From Flavobacterium sp. K5-23 (GTDB lineage: Bacteria; Bacteroidota; Bacteroidia; Flavobacteriales; Flavobacteriaceae): a stretch of 64,000 bases of DNA. Position numbers and translations under genes: made by a program. Below the pieces are notes generated by a model, which made no database searches, had not been told where the DNA came from, and worked only from the letters and a program-made list of their open reading frames with translations. How positions within the stretch are numbered: position 1 is the stretch's first letter; each line of letters starts with the position of its first letter. The stretch is from the NCBI RefSeq assembly GCF_023278045.1, contig NZ_CP056783.1, positions 2,079,501 through 2,143,500 on the forward strand, read 5' to 3'. Below are positions 42,304-51,397 of the stretch, piece by piece.

Positions 42304-43518
42304 TTATTGATATTCATCTATTTCTGTTGCTTTAGGAGCAACTATTTTTTTAGCTTCGGGTTTTTTAATAATAGGCTTTACAATAGGTTTAATAACTTTT
42401 ACCGGTACTGCTGTGTTGTTAACTGTAGGTTCTTCCTGAGTAGTTTCTACCGGAGTACTATTTGGTTGTATGTATGTAGTCGTAGTAGATACAGGTACAG
42501 CTTTTGAAACTATTGGTATATAAAACTCAGTAACCCATTTTGAAGGACTTTTTATTTCAGCTTTAGTAGTAGTGTAAATTTCAAGATGAGACATAACTGG
42601 GTCTATTCTAAGCTGGTTTATTTTAATGTATTCCAATGCTTTGTTTAACGCATGTATTCTGTGTGAATAATCTCCTGTCAAAGTTGTTTTTACTGCTTCA
42701 AAAGTTTCATATTTTCCCGATAAGATATCACTTCCAGGGCTTATGTAAATTTCTTCTTTTATTGGTACACAAATAGAAATTCGGGCTATTTCATTAATTG
42801 CATCATACGTTTCATAGATTACAAAAGGTTTTCCTTTTACTACTATGTTGTTTTTTTTACAGAAATCAATAATTTTAGGAAAAAGGAGACGTGTGTTTTT
42901 TAAAATACTTGAAAATTTGCTTGTAAAAGTTTGTTTTAAATAGAAGGAGGCTGTTTTTTTTACTAAGCCATCAACCTTAACTGAAAATGTGTTTATTTCG
43001 TAATCAAGAGATTTGTCTAAGTTGGTTAAGCTTTTTTCATACATTCCGCCTATAACCTTATCTACACCACCATTGAAAGCAGTATAAATTTTGAATATAA
43101 AACTCATTTTTCCTTTGGTTTTCCAACTTACTTTAGTTCCTCCAATGGTATCTTTAAATTTCCAGTAAACATCAGAAGAAGTGCCGTTAAAATTCATTTT
43201 TTGAGAAATACTGTCATTTTCTTTTGTGAAAAGGGTCTTCATGTCCCCAGTACCTTCTTTCCCTTCCCAAGAATAAGAAGCTCCTGCGCCAACGGTTTTT
43301 TGAGAGTAAATTATTTTCATATTTGGATCCTCAGTTACCCAAGAACCAAAATCTTCCCAATTTCGATAATCATTAACATAATTAAAAACTTCCGATTTAG
43401 ATGAATTGATAATTTTACTTCTCTCTACGACGTAGTCTCCTTTTTGTGTGGCAACAAAAATCGAAAGAGCTACTAGACTTAGTAAAAGTAAAAGAAAAAT
43501 ATATTTTAAAATTCTCAT
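42304..43518 (-). CDS. SRPBCC family protein with GyrI-like domain
   Basis: A 404-residue protein. One N-terminal hydrophobic helix (ILKYIFLLLLLSLVALSIFV) anchors it. Residues 30-170 are a polyketide cyclase/SRPBCC domain (VERSKIINSSKSEVFNYVND, then WEDFGSWVTEDPNMKI). Residues 175-330 resemble the GyrI/AraC-effector-binding fold. The last 70 residues are Pro/Lys/Thr-rich and probably disordered. The combination is found in Bacteroidota without a known role. It lies just upstream of the sigma gene on the same strand. Confidence 0.72.
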   Translation of the reverse strand: MRILKYIFLLLLLSLVALSIFVATQKGDYVVERSKIINSSKSEVFNYVNDYRNWEDFGSWVTEDPNMKIIYSQKTVGAGASYSWEGKEGTGDMKTLFTKENDSISQKMNFNGTSSDVYWKFKDTIGGTKVSWKTKGKMSFIFKIYTAFNGGVDKVIGGMYEKSLTNLDKSLDYEINTFSVKVDGLVKKTASFYLKQTFTSKFSSILKNTRLLFPKIIDFCKKNNIVVKGKPFVIYETYDAINEIARISICVPIKEEIYISPGSDILSGKYETFEAVKTTLTGDYSHRIHALNKALEYIKINQLRIDPVMSHLEIYTTTKAEIKSPSKWVTEFYIPIVSKAVPVSTTTTYIQPNSTPVETTQEEPTVNNTAVPVKVIKPIVKPIIKKPEAKKIVAPKATEIDEYQ

Positions 43519-43855
43519 AATTAATTGGTTATTTTCAGTTGTAAAGTTATAAATTTTATTAATAATTAATACGTTGTGTGAAAATAATGTAAAACTCAGA
43601 TTTACAGAGCAGTATCTGTTTTTCTTGAAGTTTAACTTTTAATTTTAAGGATTGTGTTTAAGATTCACACTTTTTTAATGTAATAAAAGGAGTATCAAAA
43701 AATTATATTGAAAAGCAGTCCTATATGATTTTTTAGTGTTCAGCTTAATTCAGTCGACTTGGATTCAAAATAATAAAAAGAAGAAACGAATTATTTTAAT
43801 CAAAAAGGGATGATGTAATATGGAACGTATGTGTAGAATGTAGAAAACGAAAAAA
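43519..43855. other. Gene-free stretch upstream of the SRPBCC gene
   Basis: About 340 bp with no coding potential on either strand. I see only AT-rich DNA, no clear promoter match and no large inverted repeat. The region separates the sigma operon from the small membrane-protein gene at 43903. Confidence 0.5.
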
Positions 43856-43881
43856 AAAACGCCGCGAATAAAGGGCGTTTT
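43856..43881 (-). terminator. Terminator of the 62-residue membrane protein gene
   Basis: AAAACGCC pairs with GGCGTTTT across a 10-base loop; the preceding A-run becomes the U-run on the minus strand. Confidence 0.8.
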
Positions 43882-43902
43882 AATGTTGAAAAAGGAATGG
43901 AG

Positions 43903-44091
43903 TTACCTTTTAAAATATACTTTTATCAAGAATAAAATCCCAATAAAAACAATAAAACCTATCAATATTTTATAGTTACCCTTGTAAAACGTTCTGTGTA
44001 ATGTTAAATCTTTTCGGTAGGCATAAATCATTGCAATAACAAAAGCAATAAAAAAACAGCCTGCAAATATTAATTGTCCTTGACTAAACAT
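43903..44091 (-). CDS. 62-residue two-helix membrane protein
   Basis: A small protein with helices at about 6-24 (QLIFAGCFFIAFVIAMIYAY) and 42-60 (ILIGFIVFIGILFLIKVYF), separated by a polar loop (RKDLTLHRTFYKGNYK). I recall near-identical short proteins in many Flavobacteriaceae; function unknown. It has its own terminator and is divergent from the pyrophosphohydrolase gene, sharing an 80-bp intergenic region. Confidence 0.75.
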   Translation of the reverse strand: MFSQGQLIFAGCFFIAFVIAMIYAYRKDLTLHRTFYKGNYKILIGFIVFIGILFLIKVYFKR

Positions 44092-44171
44092 AGTTATAAT
44101 TTTTTGGACAAAAATAGTTAATTGTTTAGGAATAGTTACTATTTTGCCTATTCATTTCAAAAATTAAAATT

Positions 44172-44552
44172 ATGCAAAAACAAATCAATTCTGTTAAGGA
44201 ATTTCATACCGCATTTAAGATAGGACATAGTGAATCTCCGGTGGCTGATTTAGGGGAAAGCAAGAACATACTTCGGTATCATTTGATGAAAGAGGAAAAT
44301 GAAGAATATCTTGAAGCGGTTCAAAATAATGATATTGTTGAAATTGCAGATGCTTTGGGTGATATGATGTATATTCTATGCGGTACCATTATTGAACATG
44401 GATTGCAGCATAAAATTGAAGAAGTTTTCGACGAAATTCAACGTAGTAATATGAGTAAATTAGGGGAGGACGGTAACCCTATATATAGGGAAGACGGCAA
44501 AGTGATGAAAGGGCCTAACTATTTTAAGCCTGATTTTTCTAAGATAATTTAA
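44172..44552 (+). CDS. MazG-like nucleotide pyrophosphohydrolase
   Basis: A 126-residue all-alpha NTP pyrophosphohydrolase. The metal-binding signature is visible as LMKEENEEYLEAVQNNDIVE and then ADALGDMMYILCG, the ExxE...ExxD pattern of the MazG/HisE superfamily. Such enzymes hydrolyse (d)NTPs, in house-cleaning roles, to the monophosphate and pyrophosphate. The protein is cytoplasmic. Single gene with its own terminator. Confidence 0.85.
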   Translation: MQKQINSVKEFHTAFKIGHSESPVADLGESKNILRYHLMKEENEEYLEAVQNNDIVEIADALGDMMYILCGTIIEHGLQHKIEEVFDEIQRSNMSKLGEDGNPIYREDGKVMKGPNYFKPDFSKII

Positions 44553-44577
44553 GGTTATGCAAAACTTTATTTCAAAA

Positions 44578-44608
44578 AAAAATCTCTTTTCAAAGAAAAG
44601 AGATTTTT
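44578..44608. terminator. Bidirectional terminator
   Basis: A 14-bp stem AAAAATCTCTTTTC with its complement and a 3-base gap separates the MazG-like gene from convergent ilvE. Confidence 0.85.
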
Positions 44609-44627
44609 AATTATTTGTAATCTATAA

Positions 44628-45695
44628 TTATACTTTTACAGTCCAACCAAAAGTATCTTCAGTTAGTTTGTGTTGCATATTTGTTAATTTGTCTTTAAGA
44701 AGTAAAGCCATAGAATCATCTACTTTTGGCAATTCATAATAAACCTCTTTATATGAAAAACCAATAATTGGATTCACAACAGCTGCTGTACCTGCTCCAA
44801 AAATTTCTTTTAAAGTCCCGTTTTTAGACGCTTCAACTAATTCTGATACCAATACTGGACGCACATCTACAGTAATTCCTTCTTTTTTAGCCATATCGAT
44901 AAGACTTTTTCGGGTAATACCATCTAAAATTCTTTCGCTTGTAGGAGCAGTATATAAGGTGTCGTTAATTCTAAAAAACACATTCATTGTACCTGCTTCC
45001 TCAAGTTTTGTATGAGTTGCATCATCTGTCCAAATCACTTGTTGGAATCCTTGTTTGTTAGCAAGAGTTGTAGGGTAAAATTGTGCTGCGTAATTTCCAG
45101 CCGCTTTTGCCGCTCCAATTCCTCCGTTTGCCGCTCTACTGAAATGCTCAGCAATAAGAACTTTAACCTCACCTGAATAATAGGCTTTAGCAGGAGATAA
45201 TATAATCATGAATTTATAATCACTGGAAGGGTTTGCAACCACTCCAGTTCCTGTAGCAATCATAAAAGGTCTTATATATAGTGTGTTTCCTAATCCCTTT
45301 TTTACCCAAGCTTCATCTAATTGTAACAATTGATTAAGTCCATCCATAAAAACATTTTCAGGAACTTCAGGCATTGCCATTCTTACTGCTGAAGTGTTGA
45401 ATCTTTTATAATTTTCTTCAGGTCTAAAAAGCCAAAGATCATTATTATCATCTTTATATGCTTTCATACCTTCAAAAATAGCTTGGCCATAGTGAAAAAC
45501 TTTTGCAGAAGGGTCAAGTAAAAACGGTTGGTAAGGTTTGATGATTGGTTTTTGCCACTCTCCATTTATATAATCACATTCAAATAAATGGTCTGTAAAT
45601 ACAGCACCAAAGCTTAAATTTTCAAAATCCACTTCGTTTATTTTTGAAGTAGCAGCTTTAATAATTTCAATTTTGTTGGTTTGAGTTGTACTCAT
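44628..45695 (-). CDS. ilvE: Branched-chain amino-acid aminotransferase
   Basis: A 355-residue fold-type IV PLP transaminase that makes or degrades leucine, isoleucine and valine. Family features: HYGQAIFEGMKAYKDDNN near the start, the catalytic Lys in GGIGAAKAAGNYAAQ, Glu in HTKLEEAGTMNVFF, and the phosphate-binding TSERILDGITRKSL and FGAGTAAVVNPI. It belongs to the longer (eukaryote-like, about 350-residue) class II group usual in Bacteroidota. No other ilv gene is nearby. Confidence 0.94.
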   Translation of the reverse strand: MSTTQTNKIEIIKAATSKINEVDFENLSFGAVFTDHLFECDYINGEWQKPIIKPYQPFLLDPSAKVFHYGQAIFEGMKAYKDDNNDLWLFRPEENYKRFNTSAVRMAMPEVPENVFMDGLNQLLQLDEAWVKKGLGNTLYIRPFMIATGTGVVANPSSDYKFMIILSPAKAYYSGEVKVLIAEHFSRAANGGIGAAKAAGNYAAQFYPTTLANKQGFQQVIWTDDATHTKLEEAGTMNVFFRINDTLYTAPTSERILDGITRKSLIDMAKKEGITVDVRPVLVSELVEASKNGTLKEIFGAGTAAVVNPIIGFSYKEVYYELPKVDDSMALLLKDKLTNMQHKLTEDTFGWTVKV

Positions 45696-45944
45696 AATTT
45701 AGATATCGTTTTTTGTTTTTTGTTTTTACAAAGTGTAAGGTTGAGACAAAACATTAAATTGAGACAAACTCAGACTTTGATTTTTGCAAAATTAATTAAA
45801 AATCAATAGAATCATTGTATAATAGGACATTAAATGTATCCTTTTTTAAACTTTTTTTATATGCTAATAAGTTGAGTGAAATAAATTTAAAAGGTTTGTT
45901 CTAAATACAGCTTAGTTTTAAATTATGATTTATTTGTTTTTACT

Positions 45945-45952
45945 TAAATTTG
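45945..45952 (+). promoter_or_regulatory. Candidate -7 box of mnmD
   Basis: TAAATTTG, 46 bp before the TTG start of mnmD, matches TANNTTTG. The rest of the 303-bp gap to ilvE is AT-rich with no other feature that I can name. Confidence 0.35.
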
Positions 45953-45998
45953 GCAAGATTAAATAAATCCATTTTATAAATTCCAATTAATAATTATT

Positions 45999-46664
45999 TT
46001 GAAAAGAGAAGTAATCAAAACCCTCGACGGCTCAACTACAATTCAAATAGAAGGATGGGATGAATGTTATCATTCTAAACACGGAGCGATTCAAGAAGCG
46101 AAACATGTTTTTATTAAAAACGGGCTTTCTTTATATGAAAATAGAACTGTTTCAATTTTGGAAATAGGATTTGGTACTGGTTTAAATGCTTTTATTACTT
46201 TTTTGGATGCGAAAAAATTAAATCAAACTATTGAATATGTTGGAGTGGAGGCTTATCCCATATCAGCCGAAGAGTTAATTTCGATGAATTATGTTGAAGA
46301 ATTGAATGCTTCAGCCGAAAACGAAGTTTTCAATAAAATGCACGAATGCAGTTGGGAAGAAAAAGTGAGATTAAGTGATCACTTTTCATTAACAAAACGG
46401 AAACAATTATTTTCTGACATTGATGACATTGATAAATTTGATTTGATATATTTTGATGCTTTTGGATATAAAGTACAACCTGAATTGTGGAGTACAGCCA
46501 TTTTTAAAAAAATGTATGATTCACTAAAGAGTGAAGGTGTTTTAGTAACATATGCTGCACGTGGGGTAGTAAAACGTAGTATGATTGAAGTAGGATTCAC
46601 AGTAGAAAAATTAGAAGGCCCTCCTGGGAAGCGTGAAATGTTTAGAGCCCGTAAATCCCAGTAA
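45999..46664 (+). CDS. mnmD: MnmD-type tRNA U34 methyltransferase
   Basis: A 221-residue DUF752/MnmD methyltransferase. The family completes the 5-methylaminomethyl group on tRNA wobble uridine (the SAM-dependent half of E. coli MnmC, without the oxidase domain). Features: ECYHSKHGAIQEAKHVFIKN, SAM motif ILEIGFGTGLNAFITFL, IEYVGVEAYPIS, YFDAFGYKVQPELWS, and the closing KLEGPPGKREMFRARK. It starts at TTG (45999). Free-standing MnmD is the usual form in Bacteroidota. Confidence 0.92.
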   Translation: MKREVIKTLDGSTTIQIEGWDECYHSKHGAIQEAKHVFIKNGLSLYENRTVSILEIGFGTGLNAFITFLDAKKLNQTIEYVGVEAYPISAEELISMNYVEELNASAENEVFNKMHECSWEEKVRLSDHFSLTKRKQLFSDIDDIDKFDLIYFDAFGYKVQPELWSTAIFKKMYDSLKSEGVLVTYAARGVVKRSMIEVGFTVEKLEGPPGKREMFRARKSQ

Positions 46665-46795
46665 TTTATAATATTTACTTTTTTTAACATAATAAATTCT
46701 TAAAATGTACGTTTAATCATCATATTCCATTTAGAATAAATGTATATTTACAACAGTTAATAGAATTAAAGACAACCCCAAAACCTTAAATTAGT

Positions 46796-46993
46796 ATGTC
46801 TAAAATTATGTTTGATTACACAAAATCAATCTTGGAAAGAGTAAGTTTTGACCCAAAATTATTCTGTAAAGAATTAGAAAAGGCTATAAAATCACTGTTG
46901 CCTTATGAAATGGAACAGTTACGTGAATGGTTATTTGATTTTATAATAGAAAAACCAGAATTAAAACAATGCTTACTTATTATAAATAAATAA
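46796..46993 (+). CDS. 65-residue conserved flavobacterial protein, paralogue A
   Basis: A small, charged, helical protein: it opens MSKIMFDYTKSILERVSFDP and continues through LLPYEMEQLREWLFDFI. It has no signal peptide or membrane segment. A close paralogue lies 240 bp downstream. Similar proteins are, as I recall, restricted to Flavobacteriaceae and have no known function. It has its own terminator. Confidence 0.8.
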   Translation: MSKIMFDYTKSILERVSFDPKLFCKELEKAIKSLLPYEMEQLREWLFDFIIEKPELKQCLLIINK

Positions 46994-47000
46994 AACATAA

Positions 47001-47030
47001 AAAAAAGGAACCTTAACGGTTCCTTTTTTT
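47001..47030 (+). terminator. Terminator of paralogue A
   Basis: AAAGGAACC pairs with GGTTCCTTT across a 5-base loop, followed by T-run. Confidence 0.88.
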
Positions 47031-47230
47031 TATGTTTTCATACCATCTATTTATGCTAATTTACAATTCTGTTTTAATATATTATTGTAGGTTAATAATT
47101 ATTTAAAACTAAAAAAGATGTAGTTAAACGATGAAATGTACTTTTTAACGTTTTTTTTGAAGAATAAAACTCAGTGATTTTATACATTTACAGTATACAT
47201 TATTTAAATAACTTTATAAACCTTCTTATT

Positions 47231-47428
47231 ATGTCCAGAATGATATATGATTACACAAAAGAAGTACTCGAAAGAGTTAGTTTTGACCCAAGGCTTTTTA
47301 TAAAAGAGTTGAGAAAGGCAATTAGAAATTTATTGCCTTATGAAATTGAACATTTAAGGAAGTGGCTGTCATTTTTTACAAATGAAAAACCAGAATTAAT
47401 AGAATGTTTATACGTTGTTAGTGATTAA
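47231..47428 (+). CDS. 65-residue conserved flavobacterial protein, paralogue B
   Basis: Same length and layout as paralogue A (SRMIYDYTKEVLERVSFDPR, then LLPYEIEHLRKWLSFF and ENEKPEL-like end). About 60 percent of the residues agree by eye. An upstream start at 47174 would add a hydrophobic run absent from paralogue A; the ATG at 47231 gives matching N-termini. It has a separate promoter region and terminator, so A and B are independent transcription units. Confidence 0.82.
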   Translation: MSRMIYDYTKEVLERVSFDPRLFIKELRKAIRNLLPYEIEHLRKWLSFFTNEKPELIECLYVVSD

Positions 47429-47440
47429 GTATTTGTTTTA

Positions 47441-47473
47441 AAAAAGGAAAGCTCCCCCAAGCTTTCCTTTTTT
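47441..47473. terminator. Bidirectional terminator
   Basis: AAAAAGGAAAGCT pairs with AGCTTTCCTTTTT around a short C-rich loop, between paralogue B and convergent oxyR. Confidence 0.88.
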
Positions 47474-48415
47474 TTATTTCTTTTGTATTGGGCTAATTAT
47501 TTGAACGTTTTGAAAAACTATGGCGCCTTTAATAACTCCTGCGATTGTATTTCTTAAAGCATCAATAATATGAATCTTAAGTTCGCTTTTAGGGAATATC
47601 AAACTTACTTCACGGGCTGGTTTAGGCTCAGCAAAATGACGGAGTTTTAACTTGTCAGATTCCTTTAAATCTAATGTGTGTAAATAGGGTAGTAGTGTAG
47701 TTCCAAGTCCTTCATCAGCTAATTTTATTAATGTCTCAAAGCTTCCACTTTCAATTCTGAAATGATCAAAATCCTTTTTAGAGGAGTTTTTACATAAATT
47801 CATAATTCCGTCTCTGAAACAATGACCGTCTTGAAGTAATAAAATTTCATCTAGATTTAAATCGGATATTTCAATCTCTTCTTTTTGGAAATTTTGATGA
47901 TTCTCCGGAATATAAGCCACAAATGGTTCGAAATACAATACAATTTCTTTAATTTTTTCTTCCATTAATGGAGTTGCGGCAATTGCAGCATCAAGATGAC
48001 CATTATTGAGCTTGGTGATGATTTCTTCAGTATTCAGTTCCTCTATGATTAACTTTACTTTTGGGTATTTTTTTATGAAATTATTTAAAAACATCGGCAA
48101 TAGAGTAGGCATAATTGTTGGAATTATTCCCAATCTGAATTCCCCGCCTACAAATCCTTTTTGTTGCTCAACTATGTCTTGAATTCTGTCGGCTTCATTG
48201 ACAATATTTTTGGCTTGATTTACAATTTTTTGCCCAATATCTGTAAGCTGAATTGGTTTTTTGGTCCTATCAAAAATTAAAATACTTAATTCATCCTCTA
48301 TTTTTTGAATTTGCATACTCAGTGTGGGTTGAGTAACAAAGCATTTTTCTGCAGCCAGTGTGAAGTTTTTATGTTCGGCTACGGCCAAAACATATTTTAA
48401 TTGAGTAATTGTCAT
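47474..48415 (-). CDS. oxyR: OxyR-type LysR family peroxide regulator
   Basis: A 313-residue LysR-type transcription factor. The winged helix is at the N-terminus (LKYVLAVAEHKNFTLAAEKC, then FVTQPTLSMQIQKIEDELS). The effector domain carries C199 and C208 in QDGHCFRDGIMNLC, the same positions and spacing as the redox Cys pair of E. coli OxyR, so a hydrogen-peroxide sensor that switches by disulfide formation is well supported. Targets are not in the window apart from a possible link to nearby genes. A TATATTTG box on the minus strand at 48442-48435 is a good -7 candidate. Confidence 0.93.
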   Translation of the reverse strand: MTITQLKYVLAVAEHKNFTLAAEKCFVTQPTLSMQIQKIEDELSILIFDRTKKPIQLTDIGQKIVNQAKNIVNEADRIQDIVEQQKGFVGGEFRLGIIPTIMPTLLPMFLNNFIKKYPKVKLIIEELNTEEIITKLNNGHLDAAIAATPLMEEKIKEIVLYFEPFVAYIPENHQNFQKEEIEISDLNLDEILLLQDGHCFRDGIMNLCKNSSKKDFDHFRIESGSFETLIKLADEGLGTTLLPYLHTLDLKESDKLKLRHFAEPKPAREVSLIFPKSELKIHIIDALRNTIAGVIKGAIVFQNVQIISPIQKK

Positions 48416-48434
48416 TGAATAGTATTTTGTGATG

Positions 48435-48442
48435 CAAATATA
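48435..48442 (-). promoter_or_regulatory. Candidate -7 box of oxyR
   Basis: TATATTTG on the minus strand, 20 bp before the ATG, matches TANNTTTG. No TTTG is found at the -33 position. Confidence 0.5.
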
Positions 48443-48591
48443 AAAACAATCAATTTAAGTTATAGTATAAAATAAGATTTTCTTCTTTTCTTTTGATTCA
48501 GACTTTAAAATGTTGTAAAATTTTGATGTTTTGGTATTATTTTATTGAATTAGTTTTTATTTTTTATAATTAGCTTGTATTTTTGTGAAAT

Positions 48592-48873
48592 ATGAAATTT
48601 GCTGTACAATTAGTTTTATTCTTATTTATAACTTTTCTTCTGACTCCTACTATAGTTCGTCTGGTTGAAGAGAATACGGATACTTCCTATTTTTACAGTA
48701 TGTCTGAAGAGGAACGTACCTATAAAGAAATTACAGCTGATTATAATTTTGATATCGATGTCGAGTTTATGAATTTCCTACCGTTAACTTCAAGTCTTAT
48801 TCAATCTAAGAATATTCTGGAGCACGATTCAATATCTTCCGACATAGTTATTCCCCCACCCGAACAAGTTTAA
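48592..48873 (+). CDS. Hypothetical single-pass membrane protein
   Basis: A 93-residue protein with an N-terminal helix (FAVQLVLFLFITFLLTPTIV) and an acidic remainder ending in IVIPPPEQV. Short proteins of this kind are conserved beside the SulP/carbonic anhydrase pair in some Flavobacteriaceae, as far as I recall. The function is unknown. It lies 87 bp before the SulP gene on the same strand and could be cotranscribed. Confidence 0.68.
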   Translation: MKFAVQLVLFLFITFLLTPTIVRLVEENTDTSYFYSMSEEERTYKEITADYNFDIDVEFMNFLPLTSSLIQSKNILEHDSISSDIVIPPPEQV

Positions 48874-48960
48874 TACATAATTGATTTTATATTTTTAAAA
48901 TCTAAATTTCGCATTATTGAATTGTGAAAAACTTCTTTGTATTCAATTTTTATAAGTATT

Positions 48961-50616
48961 ATGACAAAAAAAATAAATCTTTTTGCTAACCTTAAATCTG
49001 ATTTTGCTTCAGGTTTAGTGGTTTTTTTGGTGGCGCTACCCTTGTGTTTAGGTATTGCAATGGCTTCTGGAGCTCCCTTGTTTTCAGGTATTATCTCTGG
49101 TGTTATTGGAGGAATTGTAGTAGGGTATTTAAGTAAGTCACATTTAAGTGTTTCAGGTCCTGCAGCTGGTTTAACTGCAATTATATTAACCGCAATTACG
49201 GACTTAGGTGCGTTTGATGTTTTTCTTACTGCCGTTTTCATTGCGGGTATACTTCAGTTGGCTTTAGGTTTTATTAAAGCTGGAAGTATTTCAAATTATT
49301 TCCCTACTAATGTAATTGAGGGAATGTTAGCCGGAATAGGTATTATAATAATTCTAAAACAACTGCCTCACGCTTTTGGGTATGATAATGATTTTGAAGG
49401 AGATCAATCCTTTCTTCAAAGTGATGGGCAAAATACGTTTTCTTCTTTATTAGGGATATTTGATTATATTCAAATGGGTTCCATTATTATCACAGCATTA
49501 TCTTTAATTATTTTAATTTCTTGGGACAAAGTTCCTTTTTTTAAGCGACTTAAATTAGTACCTGGGGCTCTTGTAGCCGTAGTTGTTGGTGTTGTTTTAA
49601 ACGAAATGTTTATGGTTTCAGGCAGTTCTTTCGCTATTGCAAAAGAGCATTTAGTTTCCCTTCCTGTTCCTACTAGTTTAGAAGAGTTCAGCGAAATTAT
49701 CGTTACTCCTAATTTTTCTGGATTTATGAATCCAAAAGTTTGGGTAGTAGGATTAACAATTGCAATTGTAGCTTCGATAGAAACATTATTATGTATTGAA
49801 GCAGCCGATAGAATGGATGCTAAAAAACGATTTACAGACACTAACGTTGAGTTAAAAGCACAAGGTGTTGGAAATATTCTAAGTTCACTTTTAGGAGGTT
49901 TACCTATGACATCAGTTGTGGTTAGGACTTCAGCTAATAATAATGCAGGAGCTAAATCTAAAATGTCAGCTATTATCCATGGTGTTTTGTTATTGATAAG
50001 TGTTGTGACAATTCCTTTTATGTTGAATAAAATTCCACTGGCAACTTTAGCGGCAATTTTACTTATGGTAGGATATAAACTAGCTAAACCTGCTACTTTT
50101 ATTCATTTCTGGCAAAAAGGGAAATACCAGTTTGTACCTTTTATAGCTACTTTGGCTGCAGTTGTCTTAACTGACTTGTTGAAAGGTGTTGCTTTAGGTA
50201 TGATCATTAGTATTATCTTTATTCTAAAAGGAAATTTAAAAAGAGCGTATAGCTTTAAAAAGGAAGTATATGAAGACGGTGACGTGATTCACATTGATTT
50301 AGCACAGGAAGTTTCTTTTTTAAATAAAGCAGCAATAAAATCAACATTGAATGATATTCCAGAGAATTCTAAAGTTATCATTACAGCTTACGATACTGTT
50401 TATGTTGCTCATGATATATTGGATTTAATCCATGATTTTAAAACGACAAAAGCTAAAGAAGATAATATAAAAGTCAAACTTAAAGGGTTTAAAAAAGCAT
50501 ATGAACTTAATAATTCAGATGACACACCTAATAATGTTACAGTTGAACATATTTATGATGCAGCTAAGAGAAAGATGGTGAAAAAGGAAGTGTTAACAGA
50601 TGAGATAAGTAATTAA
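48961..50616 (+). CDS. SulP family transporter, probable bicarbonate transporter
   Basis: A 551-residue SulP protein of the subgroup linked to carbonic anhydrase. Helices run from about residue 20 to 435; the STAS-like domain is at the C-terminus (EVSFLNKAAIKSTLNDIPEN and VIITAYDTVYVAHDI). The conserved GLVVFLVALPLCLGIAMASG, HLSVSGPAAGLTAI and MTSVVVRTSANNNAG segments are typical. Together with the carbonic anhydrase gene 104 bp downstream this suggests Na+-dependent bicarbonate uptake or export. The TTG at 48937 adds eight residues and is rejected in favour of the ATG at 48961. It is only distantly related to the SulP gene at 386. Confidence 0.9.
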   Translation: MTKKINLFANLKSDFASGLVVFLVALPLCLGIAMASGAPLFSGIISGVIGGIVVGYLSKSHLSVSGPAAGLTAIILTAITDLGAFDVFLTAVFIAGILQLALGFIKAGSISNYFPTNVIEGMLAGIGIIIILKQLPHAFGYDNDFEGDQSFLQSDGQNTFSSLLGIFDYIQMGSIIITALSLIILISWDKVPFFKRLKLVPGALVAVVVGVVLNEMFMVSGSSFAIAKEHLVSLPVPTSLEEFSEIIVTPNFSGFMNPKVWVVGLTIAIVASIETLLCIEAADRMDAKKRFTDTNVELKAQGVGNILSSLLGGLPMTSVVVRTSANNNAGAKSKMSAIIHGVLLLISVVTIPFMLNKIPLATLAAILLMVGYKLAKPATFIHFWQKGKYQFVPFIATLAAVVLTDLLKGVALGMIISIIFILKGNLKRAYSFKKEVYEDGDVIHIDLAQEVSFLNKAAIKSTLNDIPENSKVIITAYDTVYVAHDILDLIHDFKTTKAKEDNIKVKLKGFKKAYELNNSDDTPNNVTVEHIYDAAKRKMVKKEVLTDEISN

Positions 50617-50720
50617 TTACTAAACATCAATTTGTCTATAAACTAAATACTTATTTTAATATCATTGTAATTCTAAAATTCATAGAGTCAATATTAAAAT
50701 AAAGATTAATATTAAAAATA

Positions 50721-51356
50721 ATGAGTGATTTTTATAAAAAAATACTAGATAATAATAAAGTATGGGTCGAGAAGACTTTGGAAACAGATCCAAATTATTT
50801 TAAAGATTTAGCGAAAGGACAAACTCCACCTTTATTGTGGATAGGTTGTTCAGATAGTCGCGTTCCTGCTAATGAAATCATTGGTGCTAAGCCAGGAGAG
50901 GTTTTTGTTCACAGAAACATTGCTAATATGGTTGTGCACTCCGATATGAATATGTTGAGTGTGTTAGATTATGCAGTCAATGTTTTAAAAGTAAAACATG
51001 TTATTGTATGTGGTCATTATGGCTGTGGTGGAGTAAAAGCAGCTATGGGGAATGATTCCATAGGAATTATAGACAACTGGATTCGTCATATAAAAGATGT
51101 GTATCGTCTTCACAATACCTATTTAGATTCGATTGTCGATGAGAATGAACGCTTTAATAAGTTTGTTGAATTAAATGTAAAAGAACAAGTGTTCGATTTA
51201 GGTAAAACATCCATAGTGCAGTCAGCATGGAAAAACGGACAAGAATTGAGTATTCATGGTTGGGTTTACGGATTAAATTCAGGTTTTGTAACTGATTTAG
51301 ACGTAAATCTTAGTTCAAACAATGATTTAGATCAAGTTTACCAATTAAAGTTTTAA
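50721..51356 (+). CDS. can: Beta-carbonic anhydrase
   Basis: A 211-residue zinc enzyme that interconverts CO2 and bicarbonate in the cytoplasm. Zinc ligands C43, H99 and C102 and the Asp-Arg dyad (D45, R47) are visible in IGCSDSRVPANEI and VCGHYGCGGVKAAM. These positions match E. coli Can (C42, D44, H98, C101) with one residue of shift. It follows the SulP gene on the same strand and is the last gene before a bidirectional terminator. Confidence 0.96.
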   Translation: MSDFYKKILDNNKVWVEKTLETDPNYFKDLAKGQTPPLLWIGCSDSRVPANEIIGAKPGEVFVHRNIANMVVHSDMNMLSVLDYAVNVLKVKHVIVCGHYGCGGVKAAMGNDSIGIIDNWIRHIKDVYRLHNTYLDSIVDENERFNKFVELNVKEQVFDLGKTSIVQSAWKNGQELSIHGWVYGLNSGFVTDLDVNLSSNNDLDQVYQLKF

Positions 51357-51365
51357 AATAAAACA

Positions 51366-51397
51366 AAAAAATATCCGCTTTATAGCGGATATTTTTT
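51366..51397. terminator. Bidirectional terminator
   Basis: AAAAAATATCCGCT pairs with AGCGGATATTTTTT across a 4-base loop. Its right edge touches the stop codon of the convergent LETM1-related gene. Confidence 0.9.
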
